From Plazaster borealis (lineage: Eukaryota; Echinodermata; Asteroidea; Forcipulatida; Labidiasteridae), in NCBI GenBank assembly GCA_021014325.1, contig CM037462.1, positions 16,760,135 to 16,824,134 on the forward strand: 64,000 nt of DNA, written 5' to 3'. How positions within the stretch are numbered: position 1 is the stretch's first letter; each line of letters opens with the position of its first letter. Shown here piece by piece: positions 1-11,024 of the stretch. The translations under genes and the position numbers were made by a program. Under the pieces are notes generated by a model. That model was not told the DNA's origin and ran no database searches. It saw only the letters and a list, made by a program, of their open reading frames with translations.

Positions 1-69
1 AATATCTTTTAATTAGTACATTGAATATGCTGTGTGGTTTTGTGGTTTTGTTATTGGGGGTATTGCCAA

Positions 70-223
70 TTAAGAGAAAAGAACATGTTGAGTGTGGTCA
101 TTATGATGCAGCCATCTCATTTTTATTTCATGTAAATCAATTTAACCAAATCGAGGCTGAACGGGACTAAAAGTAAGGTCCATTCATGTGTTATAAAAAG
201 TACATGTTATTTACTGACATTAA
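70..223 (+). repeat. Repeat D, copy 1 (TTAA-bounded)
   Basis: This ~150-bp segment between TTAA at 70-73 and 220-223 is repeated in direct orientation at 975-1124. It includes AACCAAATCGAGGCTGAACG. Related diverged units occur at 29128-29240 and 30395-30805. Confidence 0.75.
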
Positions 224-232
224 GGACAGCGT

Positions 233-597
233 TTAAAGGCACTGAACACGTTTGGAAATTGTCAAAGACCAGTGTTCTCACTTGGTGTATCCCAACATAT
301 GCATAAAATAACAAGCCTGTTAAACAATTGGTCATCGAAGTTGCAAGAAAATGACGAAAGAAAAAACACCCTTGTTGTACAAATTTGTGTGCTTTCAGAT
401 AGGAATAAAAACTTCTTGCATGAAATGTTTATTATTTTAGTGAGAAATTACCTCTTTCTCAAAAACTACGTCACTTCAGAGGGAGTCGTTTCCTACAATG
501 TTTTATACTATCAACAGCTCTCTGTTGCTCGTTACCAAGTCAGTTTTTATGCTAATATATATTTTGAGTAATTACCAAACGTGTACAGTGCCTTTAA
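233..597 (+). mobile_element. MITE family A, copy 1
   Basis: Bounded by TTAAAGGCACTGAACACG and the inverted CGTGTACAGTGCCTTTAA. The interior matches other A copies (for example 22012-22403): GGGATACACC/GGTGTATCCC region, GAAGTTGCAAGAAAATGA and GAGGGAGTCGTTTC. There is no transposase, so it is non-autonomous. The right TTAA is shared with MITE B copy 1. Confidence 0.85.
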
Positions 598-974
598 GGG
601 ATTGTATACGTTTGTTAAGTGGAACCCACTGTTTGTTTCAATCCTATTATAGTTGTATACCATAAAACTAACCTGTAAAAATTTTATTTCAAAAGGTGTT
701 AGCGTTTTTGTGATTATTTCCGAAAATCTGGAGCGATTATGTCCACGCAGGAAGATCTTCAATTGGAATCAGAATCTGAGAAACGTTACTGCAGTAACGC
801 TTCTCAGATTGAATTTTGTTGGCGATAAAAAATGATATCTTTTTCCATAACCGCAGTATACTTCGAAGTGAAAAGTTTTTTTCAAAATGCATTATACTAT
901 CCAAAGCTGCTGTACTTCTTACGAAGTAAGTTTTTATTGTCATTAATGTTCAGAGTCATTACCAAACGTATACA
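594..974 (+). mobile_element. MITE family B, copy 1 (right end clipped)
   Basis: Starts TTAAGGGATTGTATACGTTTG. It contains the family B interior: CTAACCTGTAAAAATTT, GAGCGATTATGTCCACGCAG, and the palindrome CGTTACTGCAGTAACG with inverted AATCTGAGAA flanks. It ends at ACCAAACGTATAC without the final CCCTTTAA, passing straight into repeat D copy 2. Confidence 0.8.
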
Positions 975-1124
975 TTAAGAGAAAGAACTTGTTGAGTGTT
1001 GTCATTATGATGCAGCTATCTCATTTTTATTTCATGTAAAGCAATGTAACCAAATCGAGGCTGAACGGAATTAGTCAGGTCCCTTCATGTGTTATACAAA
1101 GTACATGCTATTTACTGACATTAA
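975..1124 (+). repeat. Repeat D, copy 2 (TTAA-bounded)
   Basis: Direct repeat of 70-223 with scattered substitutions. It lies on the other side of the A1-B1 MITE pair. Its right TTAA is the first four bases of repeat C copy 1. Confidence 0.75.
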
Positions 1125-1500
1125 AGGGTCTGTATACGTTTGGTAATAACTCTGGTGCTTTTCAGAAAGATCCGCGAAAAGCCCTGTTACGTCATCACTC
1201 ATGATACGCCATTTGTGGGAGCTCCGTTTTGTATAGCCGCTTTGTTGCAACAAGAAAGTATAATAAAGCAACCTCCCACAAAATGACGTAAAAGTGTTGT
1301 CATTTTGACGCACGCCGTCAACGGCAGAAGTGTAGCTAGTTTTTCAAAACCGTGAGGTTAGAGCCAAATTTTTTTGATCGATAACAACGAAAAATTCAGC
1401 AGTGTAAAAATATTAGAATTACAATTCAATGATAAAGAAACACATTATAAACAAGTTTAAATGGCATGCCTGTTAAAAATGTTTTCGCTCAAGTAGCTAA
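1121..1500 (+). repeat. Interspersed repeat C, copy 1
   Basis: Starts TTAAAGGGTCTGTATACG. The body (CAGAAAGATCCGCGAAAAGC, GCCGCTTTGTTGCAA, GACGCACGCCGTCAACGG) recurs at 48938-49275 with substitutions and small indels. The right boundary is unclear; homology fades near 1495. Confidence 0.7.
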
Positions 1501-3220
1501 TGAAGTATCGGGCCGGAGCTTCTTGAAATCAAATCCCAGGCGTTTCCAAAAAAGGACCAATATAGTTGTTGACCAATTTTGTCAGCAATGACTCTCCTCC
1601 CAGTGATATTGAGAATAGAAAACTCGGCCGCTGGACTTAATTCCTTGAAGGTGATGAAGATACCGGAAAACTAGTTGCTGCGTGAATTTTGAGATCATAC
1701 GTTCGGACTGTGTTTAGTTCCATGCTTGCACTTTAACCACAAACCCTTACAGTCCCGATTCCTTATATTATAACCAATTGCCAAAGTGAATGATTCGAAA
1801 GGACATGGGCCGGTAGCAGGTCTGGAATTACACGGAGGCCATGGCCTCTGTTGCCCCTGGTCTTGGCCTTGGTGCCCCCTTAAAAGTTTCCCATGGACTT
1901 TAAGTTTATCCAATGGAAGTGCCCTTTGCAAATTGAAAACATAGCCTTTCCTTTTCAAAGGTGAAAGTTCAGGCCTGCGGTAGGCCCATTCATTACTTAT
2001 CACTAGACATTCCAATCTTTCCCAAGTCCAAATAATATGGTGTGTTGAGTTACATAGGAGAAGACGAAATTGAGGAATTTGGCATCAAACTGCTTATAGT
2101 CTAAGGGACCATTACTTAAACCTTCCGAGCAGCCACGGAAAAAAAATTACATGCTGGACCCACTGAGCGCGCTCGGAAGGCAGATTGTATTACTGTGTTT
2201 GGGGCACAATTATTCTTTTTTTAATGATCCGAACAGATGAATAGATGTTCCCTTGACCCCACACTAAAGATTGAAGCATTCTGGAAATTTACACATTAGT
2301 TCACTACTAATTTCCAAAACATCATTTCGAAAGGATTAAGTTTTTGTGCACACGATAAGATTCTTGTGTGCACGTTATAATGTGACCCAGCTTTCCCACA
2401 CTATTTTGTCAACCTCTGAGTTCACTCACCCAGAAATCACTACAGTATATGAAAGAAGGGTGTTTAAAGGTAGTTCAAAAAAAAAATCAGCAGGACTGAT
2501 CCACACTTGTTGTAGTTATTACAAATAGTAATGAAGCTGGTCCTTCCGCCCACGCCCCTCGGCTGCTCGGAAGAAGTTTGAACCTTGGGTCATTTTGAGC
2601 ATTTTTTACTCACTCGTCAGCATGTCGTTTCAAGGCCATGCCGCTCCGTGCACGATTTCCAGAGGCTTAAAAGCAGCCCAGATTTCTCAATTTTAGTTTT
2701 AAACGGTTTTTGACATTCGATTGAGTGGGTTACAATTATTAGAACGTCGAATTAAGAATGTTAATTTGATTTTGTGCACTCGTTGTAAAGTAATTTTAGC
2801 CGTCCAAGAACATTTCCCCAATCCCATGACAATAATTAATCGAGTCGGATTTCATCCGTGAGGCAGCATTTCCCAAGTCGCTGAAATGCAATATTCGGAC
2901 CATAGTTATTTTGAAAACACATTTTTGTCATCTTTGTAGTGAAGAGCTTCGTGGGAGGTTTGCTTCTAATTAACGGCGCGGGTCTGATGGAGCGTCGCGT
3001 CCGTCGGTTCGGACACCTTATCAGTTGTTCATTATAGAGTACAATACTTATCTTTGTATGAAGGCTCCGTCTGTACAGGTTTTTATTACGGTTATGAAGA
3101 ATGTTATAGATGGTATATGAAAATGACTTTCTGTGGGGCATCTCAATCTAAGTTCCTTTTCGATCGAAAATTACAGTTTGGGTTTTGGCTCAGGCTAATG
3201 CTCTGTCAGTTGTGCGCCCC
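1501..3220. other. No supported gene; unique or old repeat DNA
   Basis: No coding exon was recognised. 1795-1935 carries GCCATGGCCTCTGTTGCC and neighbouring sequence that looks like an old repeat. The remaining short open frames lack codon bias and splice context. Confidence 0.5.
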
Positions 3221-3606
3221 TTAAAGGCAGTGGACACTATTGGTAATTACTCAAAATAATTATTGGCATAAAACCTTGCTTGATGACGAGTAATGGGGAG
3301 AGGTTGATGGTATAAAACATTGTGAGAAACGGCTCCCTCTGAAGTGCCATAGTTTTCGAGAAAGAAGTAATTTTCCACGAATTTGATTTCGAAACCTCAA
3401 GTTTAGAACTTGAGGTCTCGAAATCAACCATCTAAACGCACACAACTTCGTGTTGCAAGGGTTGTTTTTCTTTCATTATTATCTCGCAACTTCGATGACC
3501 GATTGAGCTCAAATTTTCACAGGTTTGTTATTTTATGCATATGTTGAGATACACCAAATGTGAAGGCTAGTCTTTGACAATTACCAATAGTGTCCACTGC
3601 CTTTAA
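3221..3606 (+). mobile_element. MITE A subfamily (TIR TTAAAGGCAGTGGACAC)
   Basis: The ends are TTAAAGGCAGTGGACACTAT and its inverted form ending at 3606. The interior aligns with family A (AACATTGTGAGAAACG, GCAACTTCGATGACC, TTATGCATATGTTG). The centre differs: CCTCAAGTTTAGAACTTGAGG forms its own hairpin. Confidence 0.82.
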
Positions 3607-5198
3607 GCCACATACAAAAAAACAAACTGTTGATCGTACTTTTTTGGTTGGAAGTGGGGGTGGGAGGGCGTTTTTTTTCTGACATGGCAAAATATGAAAT
3701 AAAGAATAAAAGAAATCATCACAATCACTATAAAACATAGGGTTTGTGTGATTTTTATGTTTTTAATTGTTTTGATAAACCCATTTAACTCCTAGATGAC
3801 ATTTTCTGTAAACATTTTCAAAAAACTAAAACGCAGTGTAGCACATGTAAATATTTGAAGAATTGTTGTTTTTGCCAACATTCTTCAAACATCTGTTTCT
3901 AACATATGGATTTTGAAAAAATATCAGCTGACAAATCTGGGAGCCAAATTTGACTGAAAAGATCATTGAAAATACCGTTTTTATGATTTAAGAAAATAAA
4001 AAATAAAAAATAAAAATAAAAAAGATGGGGTTTGGGGGTTTTGTAGGGTCGGGCAAGGAAGACCAACAATTTCTTTGTATGTGGCCTATGTGGCTTCAAG
4101 AGGCGGACGGAGCCGAACCTGAAGCCTTGGTTTCGGAAAGGGCCCAATAGATGCCCATCTAGTGTATTATAATATTCTGACAATAAAGAAATATCCTGTT
4201 GTTGTTTTTGATAATATTTATTGTGGTTACACAGAAAAATTGACTATAGTGCGGGAATTCAACATGCAACCTCCGGATTAACGTGCCGGTGCTCTACCAA
4301 CTGAGCTATATCGCCCTAATGTTTGTGGTCTTACTTACTCTTCAGCTTTTTTATAATTGTCTCATTTTGCCTTTTGTCTTATTGCTGGATTCTCCGGCGT
4401 ATACTTTGTACCCTCTACTGTTTGTTTTGTTCTCGAGTTCAGTTGTTTAGCTGTCATAAAATAATAACAATGAAATATAAAGGGAATAATTCTTATGAAG
4501 ATATTTTGAATGAACAAATTAGTTCATCAGATTCTTTAGAGAGACCATGACTCATCGCAATTTAATCAAAGCGATCAACAATACGCCCGGCTTATCTGCT
4601 TATTAATTTTTAACAAGCGCCGAATATCCCAGCGAACATATATAATAATGCCTGTACTTTTTAGTCACACCATCGCAACAACTATACACAAATAAATCGA
4701 CGAGGGAATGATGTAGAAATTGAAATGAATTCCCGGGTCTTGCTTTACTGTATAAGAATGAGTTTTGTTTAATTTTGTTATGTAGTCGCTGATTATTAGA
4801 ATGGCGACGTTTTCAAATGAATTGAAAAGCCGAGCAGTGTTTTGCCATGCGAGATAAACGTTTCAAGATCATCTGATGGGAAAAGTGCTTTTTATGAAGT
4901 GACGTTAGAGAGAGTAATTCCGCCCGACCTGCGCTAAATGTAGTTATTACATGAAATCACCTTTCAGTCCTACATTATTGCAGTTTGTGTTTTAAAGTGT
5001 GCAGAAATGCTATGTTGTTTTGAGTCTTGTTTTTTTTGCTGTTTGCCATTAAAGGGGCCGTTATAGTTGCCTTCAAATCTCTCAAAATGTGGTTGTTTGG
5101 AATTACTCCTTATCATTTAAAAGAGTTGTTCATGCACTAGAATAAATTTGCCTCTGGAAATACAACCAGCAGAACAAACATTTTGTGGAGTCAAGAAT
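3607..5198. other. Mostly unannotated intergenic DNA
   Basis: Apart from the tRNA-like fragment at 4228-4318 and a GGCTTCAAGAGGCGGACGGA-containing relic near 4080-4150, I see no gene, long repeat or splice-bounded exon here. Confidence 0.5.
4228..4318 (-). repeat. tRNA-derived short SINE-like fragment
   Basis: The minus strand reads TAGCTCAGTTGGTAGAGC (A box), then a mutated arm with GTTAA in the anticodon loop and a degraded B box. Closely related copies are at 23285-23432 and 40180-40282. The B box and acceptor stem are broken, so this is not a working tRNA. Confidence 0.6.
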
Positions 5199-5335
5199 TT
5201 TGTTCTTCAAAATAGCGGGTCGTGAAATTACACAAAAACCTAAAAATGTCAATGGTTAGAATTTTGTTCTTCAAAATAGCGGGCCGTGTACTGTCGTGAA
5301 ATTACACAAAAACCTAAATATGTCAATGGTTATTG
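5199..5335 (+). repeat. Tandem duplication, ~68 bp unit, two copies
   Basis: The segment containing TTTTGTTCTTCAAAATAGCG and ending AAATGTCAATGGTTA occurs twice in a row. The second copy has a short insertion (TGTACTG). Confidence 0.75.
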
Positions 5336-5743
5336 TGTGAATCATTATATTCTACTTTCAAAATAGGCTATCTCATTAATTTGACGTAACAAACGCTTTT
5401 TATAGCCTAAAGCACCCAATCCGAAGGCAATGTGTCCCTTTATTTTTTGTTTCCACTGGGAACATAATTGATTATTGGTTTACCGTCAGGTAAAATTCAC
5501 TAATGCGGTTGTGTTTGTAGAGGTATGTGCTCTTCGTGTGAAAAAGGGGAGGGGTGGCTTCGAGGTTGAATTGTTGAGCTAATGGCCTATCACGAATTTA
5601 TTTCTGTAAAGTTTCATTTTTTTGAGTAGAAAGGAACGTAAATCTGAATTGGATCAAAATGATAAATTATTATTATAATCGTTGATTTGCTTGACGAAAT
5701 AACATGGAACTTCCACAAAACATTTGGATCTCGCATGAATTCT

Positions 5744-5925
5744 TATCTCTGCCCGTGCAACGGCAGATTATCTCTGCCCGTGCAACGGCAGAGATATTGT
5801 CCTTGTGCTGGATATTCTTCTTCTTCTTCTTCTTCTTATCTCTGCCCGTGCAACGGCAGAGATATTGTCCTTGTGCTGGATATTCTTCTTCTTCTTCTTC
5901 TTCTTCTTCTTCTTCTCCTTCTTCT
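5744..5925 (+). repeat. Hairpin plus (TTC)n units, three hairpins
   Basis: The hairpin ATCTCTGCC-CGTGCAAC-GGCAGAGAT occurs at 5744-5767 (shortened), 5770-5795 and 5838-5863. The last two are each followed by ATTGTCCTTGTGCTGGATAT and a TTC tract. The overlapping open frames of up to 96 codons come from the simple repeat and are not genes. Confidence 0.75.
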
Positions 5926-5939
5926 TCAGTTTCCAGTCA

Positions 5940-6092
5940 GAGCGTTTGCGAAACCACGGCCTGAGCCATGGGCTTGAGCTTTGGCTTAGGCTCCGTCAGT
6001 TACGCGTGCTTTCCGCCGTACGGGGCTTCAAACAGGCAGCCTAAGTGGGAGCGCAAGCTCAAGTCGTGGTTTTGCAAACGCCCACAATATTG
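5940..6092. mobile_element. Short TIR element (GCGTTTGCGAAACCACG ends)
   Basis: GCGTTTGCGAAACCACGGCC at the left is matched by an inverted GTCGTGGTTTTGCAAACGC at the right. Internal GGCTTGAGC... and GCTCAAGTC arms also pair. It resembles the element at 60348-60507. Confidence 0.55.
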
Positions 6093-6356
6093 GCTATTTG
6101 GTGCCTCTATTGCTTAGTTAATGAAACGGCCGTCTGAACCTTCAACAGCACCCCAAGAAAAAAACAAATCGTCAGCCATCTTGTTTTCGCTTTGGCGACA
6201 AAATGTTGAAAGTTTACGGTTGATTTTAGGCCTTTATGAGTGAACAATCAATGTGTATGTTTTTAAAGAGCTGAGGTAAGCTGGTTTGTGTATATTTGTT
6301 GATTAAAAGGAGGGAGAAAATGCAATTTGGGTGAAAAAACTGTAAAGAAGGTGCCG

Positions 6357-6953
6357 TGAATGTGATGATTTTGTCCTCCGTCTGCTGCCGCTATATGTAC
6401 ATCATACATAGGCTCTACGCTACGGTGACGATCTTGTAACTTTTTACAGTCTGATTTCTGAAGTTTTCTATAAAAAAAAATTAAAAAAAGCTTAATAAAC
6501 AATACTTTGTTTAATACGCTTGCCTGTTCGATTTTTAAATTCATTTTCAATAGGTTTGGCTTTAGGCCTACAAGAAAAAAAACAACGTGTTTGTCAATTT
6601 TCCGCGATTGGCCCTACACCCGTGTTTCATGCTGTATTTGTCCATCAACCCTGTCTGGCATGCAGTATCCCCTGCCTCGTGAATCTGTATCTATCTACGG
6701 ACAGTTTCCTTGAATGTGATGATTAATTTGTCCTCCGTCTGCTACTATACTGACCGGATTATCAACGTCTATTCGCTATGTACATTCCTACCTCCATGGT
6801 ACATCATACATAGGCTCTACGCCACAGTGACGATCTCTCGTAACTTTTTACGGTCTGATTTATGATGTTTTCTAATGAATGAAAAAAGCTTAATAAACAA
6901 TACTTTGTTTAATTCGCTTGCCTGTTCGATTTTTAAATTCATTTTCAATAGAC
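6357..6953 (+). repeat. Segmental tandem duplication, period about 400 bp
   Basis: 6357-6553 and 6713-6953 are direct repeats (GAATGTGATGATT, ATCATACATAGGCTCTACGC, AAGCTTAATAAACAATACTT and TCGATTTTTAAATTCATTTT in the same order). The second copy holds about 45 extra bases. Confidence 0.78.
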
Positions 6954-6959
6954 TGTGCA

Positions 6960-7780
6960 AGTCTCGCACGCATTCGAACTTCGGGGACCATTGTGGTCCT
7001 AGCAGTGTACATAAAAATGTGGGTAATTGTGTGAGAAATTCATGCAGCTGAAAGAAGAAACTTAAAATAAATAAATCGTTCCATAAAACAAGAAAAATGT
7101 GAAAGTGTTTTCATAATATGGTGGTAAACAATTATTAAATTAATGAACTGACCAACCCTAACAAGAAGTGTAAAATACAATTAAATTTAAAAAAATGTAG
7201 GATGGAGCTAGTGATGGTGGTACTAAAAGGCAATAGTGCATCTAAAATAAAAGTGTAAGCCATGGCGATTATCTACTTTTAGCATCGGCGGAATGGAATA
7301 ATGCTTAGAAATAGGTTTATTATTATTATTTTTAATGGGCTTGGCCTTGGGTGGTAGGCCTACTTTAGACAAATAATGCACCAAACATTTGGAAAGCCAA
7401 ATGCAAGGAAGCCAAATTGAAAAGTTTGTAAGACCAAATGTTAATGTTAACAATGTTGGTTTCCCCCTAGTATTAGTAATCAAGAAAAACGAACAGAACC
7501 TTTGGTTACAAACAACGATGAAATGATTTAATACAACGCGTGAGTCTTCTCACTAAATAGTCAGGCACCTCAATGTTTACCCGACACTGCATTCAGTTTT
7601 ACGTAGTAAGTAAAGAACCAGACATGTCCATTTTGCCTAGCGTTTCCTTACGCAGCAGCTGATTGGTTGCACAGGCAAGAAAGTACAATGAGGTTGGTCC
7701 ACAGTTTGACCAATCACGTTTAGGCTCTCATTTTACAAGCGAGCCATGGCTTTTTTTGGCGGACATTTCAATTCTGAACG
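6960..7780. other. No supported feature
   Basis: No gene was recognised. CATTCGAACTTCGGGGACCA near 6970 resembles a segment at 27643-27690 next to element E, so both may be pieces of one old repeat. Confidence 0.4.
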
Positions 7781-7784
7781 GTTA

Positions 7785-8242
7785 AGCCCGGTTCGCGTAT
7801 ATTTTTTTTACACCGCAGCGAGGGGTTTTGTACCGTAACACTGTCAATTCCGTCTTGAGATAGGAGACTAGGTCTAACGCTAAACCCTAACCCTAACCCT
7901 AACTTTAACCCTAACCCTAACCCTAACCCTAACCCTAACCCTGACCCTAACCCTGACCCTAACCCTAACCCTAACTCTAACCCTGACCCTAACCCTAAAC
8001 CTAAACCTTTATAGGCATAAATGTTTGTAGTCTCATCTCAAGACAGGAATTGGCAGTATTACAGTGCAAAACCCCTCGCTGCGGTGTAAAAAAAAAAAAA
8101 AATGCGCCCGGTTCATACTTCCTGCGAATGCGAATGCAAAGCGAATTTTGGTGCCGCAATAATCGGTACGCGCTGCCCTTTCAATTGTGACGCAAGAAAA
8201 TTCGCTTCGCACGAAGCATTCGCAGGAGGTATGAACCGGGCT
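7785..8242. mobile_element. Harbinger-like MITE M, interrupted
   Basis: The right part (8115-8242) ends GTATGAACCGGGCT. Its inverted match starts at 7785 as AGCCCGGTTC and resumes after the insertion as ATACTTCCTGCGAATGCG. TTA flanks both outer ends (7782-7784 and 8243-8245), the 3-bp duplication typical of PIF/Harbinger. No transposase. Confidence 0.7.
7795..8106. mobile_element. TIR element with telomere-like (CCCTAA)n core, copy 1
   Basis: The terminal inverted repeats include ACACCGCAGCGAGGGG and continue through CAATTCCGTCTTGAGAT (about 65 bp). Between them, 7872-8007 is a CCCTAA array with CCCTGA variants. CCCGGTTC at 7787-7794 and 8107-8114 is an 8-bp target duplication, as for hAT-type elements. 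The homologous copy 2 lies in the opposite orientation. Confidence 0.85.
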
Positions 8243-9900
8243 TTACGCTTACGAAGACGATTCTTTAAGTGAACTTGACTGTTTTGAGTTTCCTTAGAAA
8301 TAATGAATAGGCCTACAGCAAAAAACTACATCAATAGTGTAACGAACATTCCATTGGTAAATTTCTTCTGCACAATATTTCGTAAACTATTTAAAAAATG
8401 ACTTTTCCGCGGACCCTTATTTCTGCACACAGAGGCTAATGTTCTTGTTCTTATATTTCTTTATTTTGAACACAAACAAATTAGGTCATTTTCCCCAAAA
8501 GCAACACCAACCCGTGCAAATTATTCAGCCGCATCGTAATTATTCTATTGATGATTGTCTGTTCTTTTGAAAAACCATATAGCAAGGACCAGATCTGGTC
8601 TTTGCTCTATGGTAAAACTATATTATCATACGCTATGCCTGCCGAAGTAATTAGGTTTATACCACAGATTTGTCTTTATCACCCCCAAAGCATACCCAAT
8701 ATTCCTTTCCCCAAAAGCAACACCAACCCGTAATAATTATGCAGCCGCACCGCCCCCTGCCCAACCCCCCCCTCCCCACCTTGCCGGGCAGAGATACCCG
8801 TATTTGCTCAAATACAGCTCCCGTGTTTTCTAGTTTTGCTTGTCTTTGTGGGTTTGTACGGGTACCAGTGATCGCCTTATGTGCAGCCATTTTGTTTTTC
8901 TTCGATTAAAATTCATGTAACAAAACCGAGGTTTTGATGAAGAAACTGTCCCGCTTTGCAAGAATGAACGTTATGCTTGGCTTGTATATAGCACAATTCT
9001 CTTTAAAAAATAAAAACACTAACATTTTGTTGTTCTTAAAAGCAAGAAAATATCCATAAGGGATCTACTAGGCCCGCGCAATTTCAACTATTTTATTAAG
9101 CACAAATATTTATAAAAAAAAGTAAAACAAATTATTTTGGGAAAATTGGTTTGCCATGTGTTTGTTACAGAAAACAATATACATAATTGATACTGAAGAT
9201 CTACCTGGTTTAGTATTTTCCCATTGTTTGGCTGAGAACAAGCAAATAATGATGATGGAGTCGGACTTTGGGGCTTTCATTGAAAGAGGGTGATGTAGGT
9301 AAAGCGACAACACGAGTTCAATACGCGGCTAGCCTTTATAGCGGTAGGCCCAGCTAGATCCACTTACAAGGCATTGAATCGTTATCAATCAACCTATATG
9401 CCTAATGAATAAATTAAACTAGTTTCGAAAAAGTGTTTTTTTTTTCTGAGAACCTTTGAAAGGTGAGTTGAGCCAGGCCTGGTTGAGCCCATTTAAATTG
9501 AATATTTATATAAAAAATATAAAAAATAAACAAAAAGAGAATTACTCAGTACCCCTACATTTAAATATTTTCAAAAGAAATCAAGAACAGGGAAAAGAGT
9601 TGAACCAAACTACCGTAAAAAATACTTAATCATATTCATGTTTTTTAAGTATCACCTGACATTTTCTAGAAAAGAACTATTAGAATTAAAAATACCCAAT
9701 GACGCCGTGCTGGAGTTTGTTTTAGAGCAGTTATGTATTCTAGCTCAAGCTTGTGGGAAAAAATCTTCACAGTGCCTTTTGGGGATTCAAAATGGCCACC
9801 AAATCTGGCGCACTCCAATGAAAAGGGGTTTTAAAAAAGGATTAAGAAGAGTTTTCAGAATAAAAAAGTCATGGTTTTAAATAAGATTTGTTTCAACCAC
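8243..9900. other. No gene; local duplication and palindrome
   Basis: CCCCAAAAGCAACACCAACC with flanking sequence occurs at 8492 and again at 8709. A 40-bp palindrome is at 8574-8613. An 80-codon frame at 9638-9880 shows no recognisable domain or codon bias. Confidence 0.45.
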
Positions 9901-11024
9901 AAAGCCTCTAAAATATTCAAAATGTACCCCGCCCCCCCCCCCCGTTTATTTATTTATTTTCCGGAGCGCCCTCTCTAGTTCGAGATGAGAATACTATGAC
10001 AGCGCGTCGTAGCCCGTGGGTATTTTTTTTTGACGCATTGTTTACTTCCGTTCCAGATCGTCTGTAGAATGTCCACTCCATGTCCAGCCTTTAGGCGTGG
10101 AGGTTGACCTGATTACTCACAAACGACAGGAGTATAATCTAAAGGTAGGTTATAAAGCTACAGTGTGATGAGACAATTTCTGGGGATTTTCTGTTTCCAA
10201 AAAGTGTTATTGTCGTTGTGGTCATTGACACAAAACTAGCCCCATAAAATTGGGCCATTCACTTCGTATCCTTGGCCCCAGCACCATTGCAATTCTATGT
10301 TTGTGCCTTCTGAAATTTAAATTCTGCTATGTTCTCGATCTTGAAACTTACCAATCGAATGCTAATGTACTTGCAGATAACCGGCCTGTTGGTTTTAGTT
10401 TACATCACAAGTTTTGGGAGAAAATCAAATGGTTTCGAGTGTGAACGTTTGCAAAAATCACAACGATCTTAGCAACTTGCTCTTTGAGAAGGCGTACACA
10501 CGTTCTCATAATTGCGCTCCAAAAATTGTTTTTTTTTCACGGGATCGAGCACTAGTACCTAGGTTTTTACACTATTTCCTTAAAGAGAGGCATTATTTCC
10601 TCAGAAATGTTTGTTTCTTTGGAGAAACAACTTTTTATTTATGGAAAACACAAAGTAATTCGAAAAACAAAATGAATTCCTCAACGTCCAGCTACAATAA
10701 CGTCCAATTCGACGTCCAACAATGTCCGATTTTGTTTCGGACTATGTCTGATTTACGTTCAATTCCTGTGTAATAATGACTATACAAGTAGGCCTACTGT
10801 GACAATTATCAGTCGAACAGAAGACATTTTTGGGAGTTTTGAAGACTCAAACTATAGTATTCTTAATCATTTGTTTGTTAAATAACATGCCAAAACTTAA
10901 CTTTTTAAGGATAAATGCAGAATAAAAATCCTATAATGCACTCACTGCTTCTTAGATGAAAAATAGTTTTGTTTAGTATTTGTTTAAGAAAAATGCAAGG
11001 CGAGTTGAATATTTTGCATGATTA
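9901..11024. other. No supported gene
   Basis: Begins with a poly-C run near 9931. Frames at 10250-10773 (64 and 119 codons) overlap in different frames and show no recognisable motif. ACGTCCAATTCGACGTCCAA near 10700 is a short local repeat. Confidence 0.4.

Noticed and set aside
4228..4318. Possible functional tRNA gene
   Set aside because: The A box is good but the B box, acceptor stem and anticodon loop are damaged, and near-identical relics occur elsewhere, so it is repeat-derived.
5687..6044. Three overlapping leucine-, phenylalanine- or serine-rich frames
   Set aside because: Produced by TTC tracts read in three frames.
7872..8007. Chromosome end or ancient telomere fusion
   Set aside because: The array is short, degenerate, enclosed by matching inverted ends and flanked by an 8-bp duplication; ordinary sequence lies on both sides.
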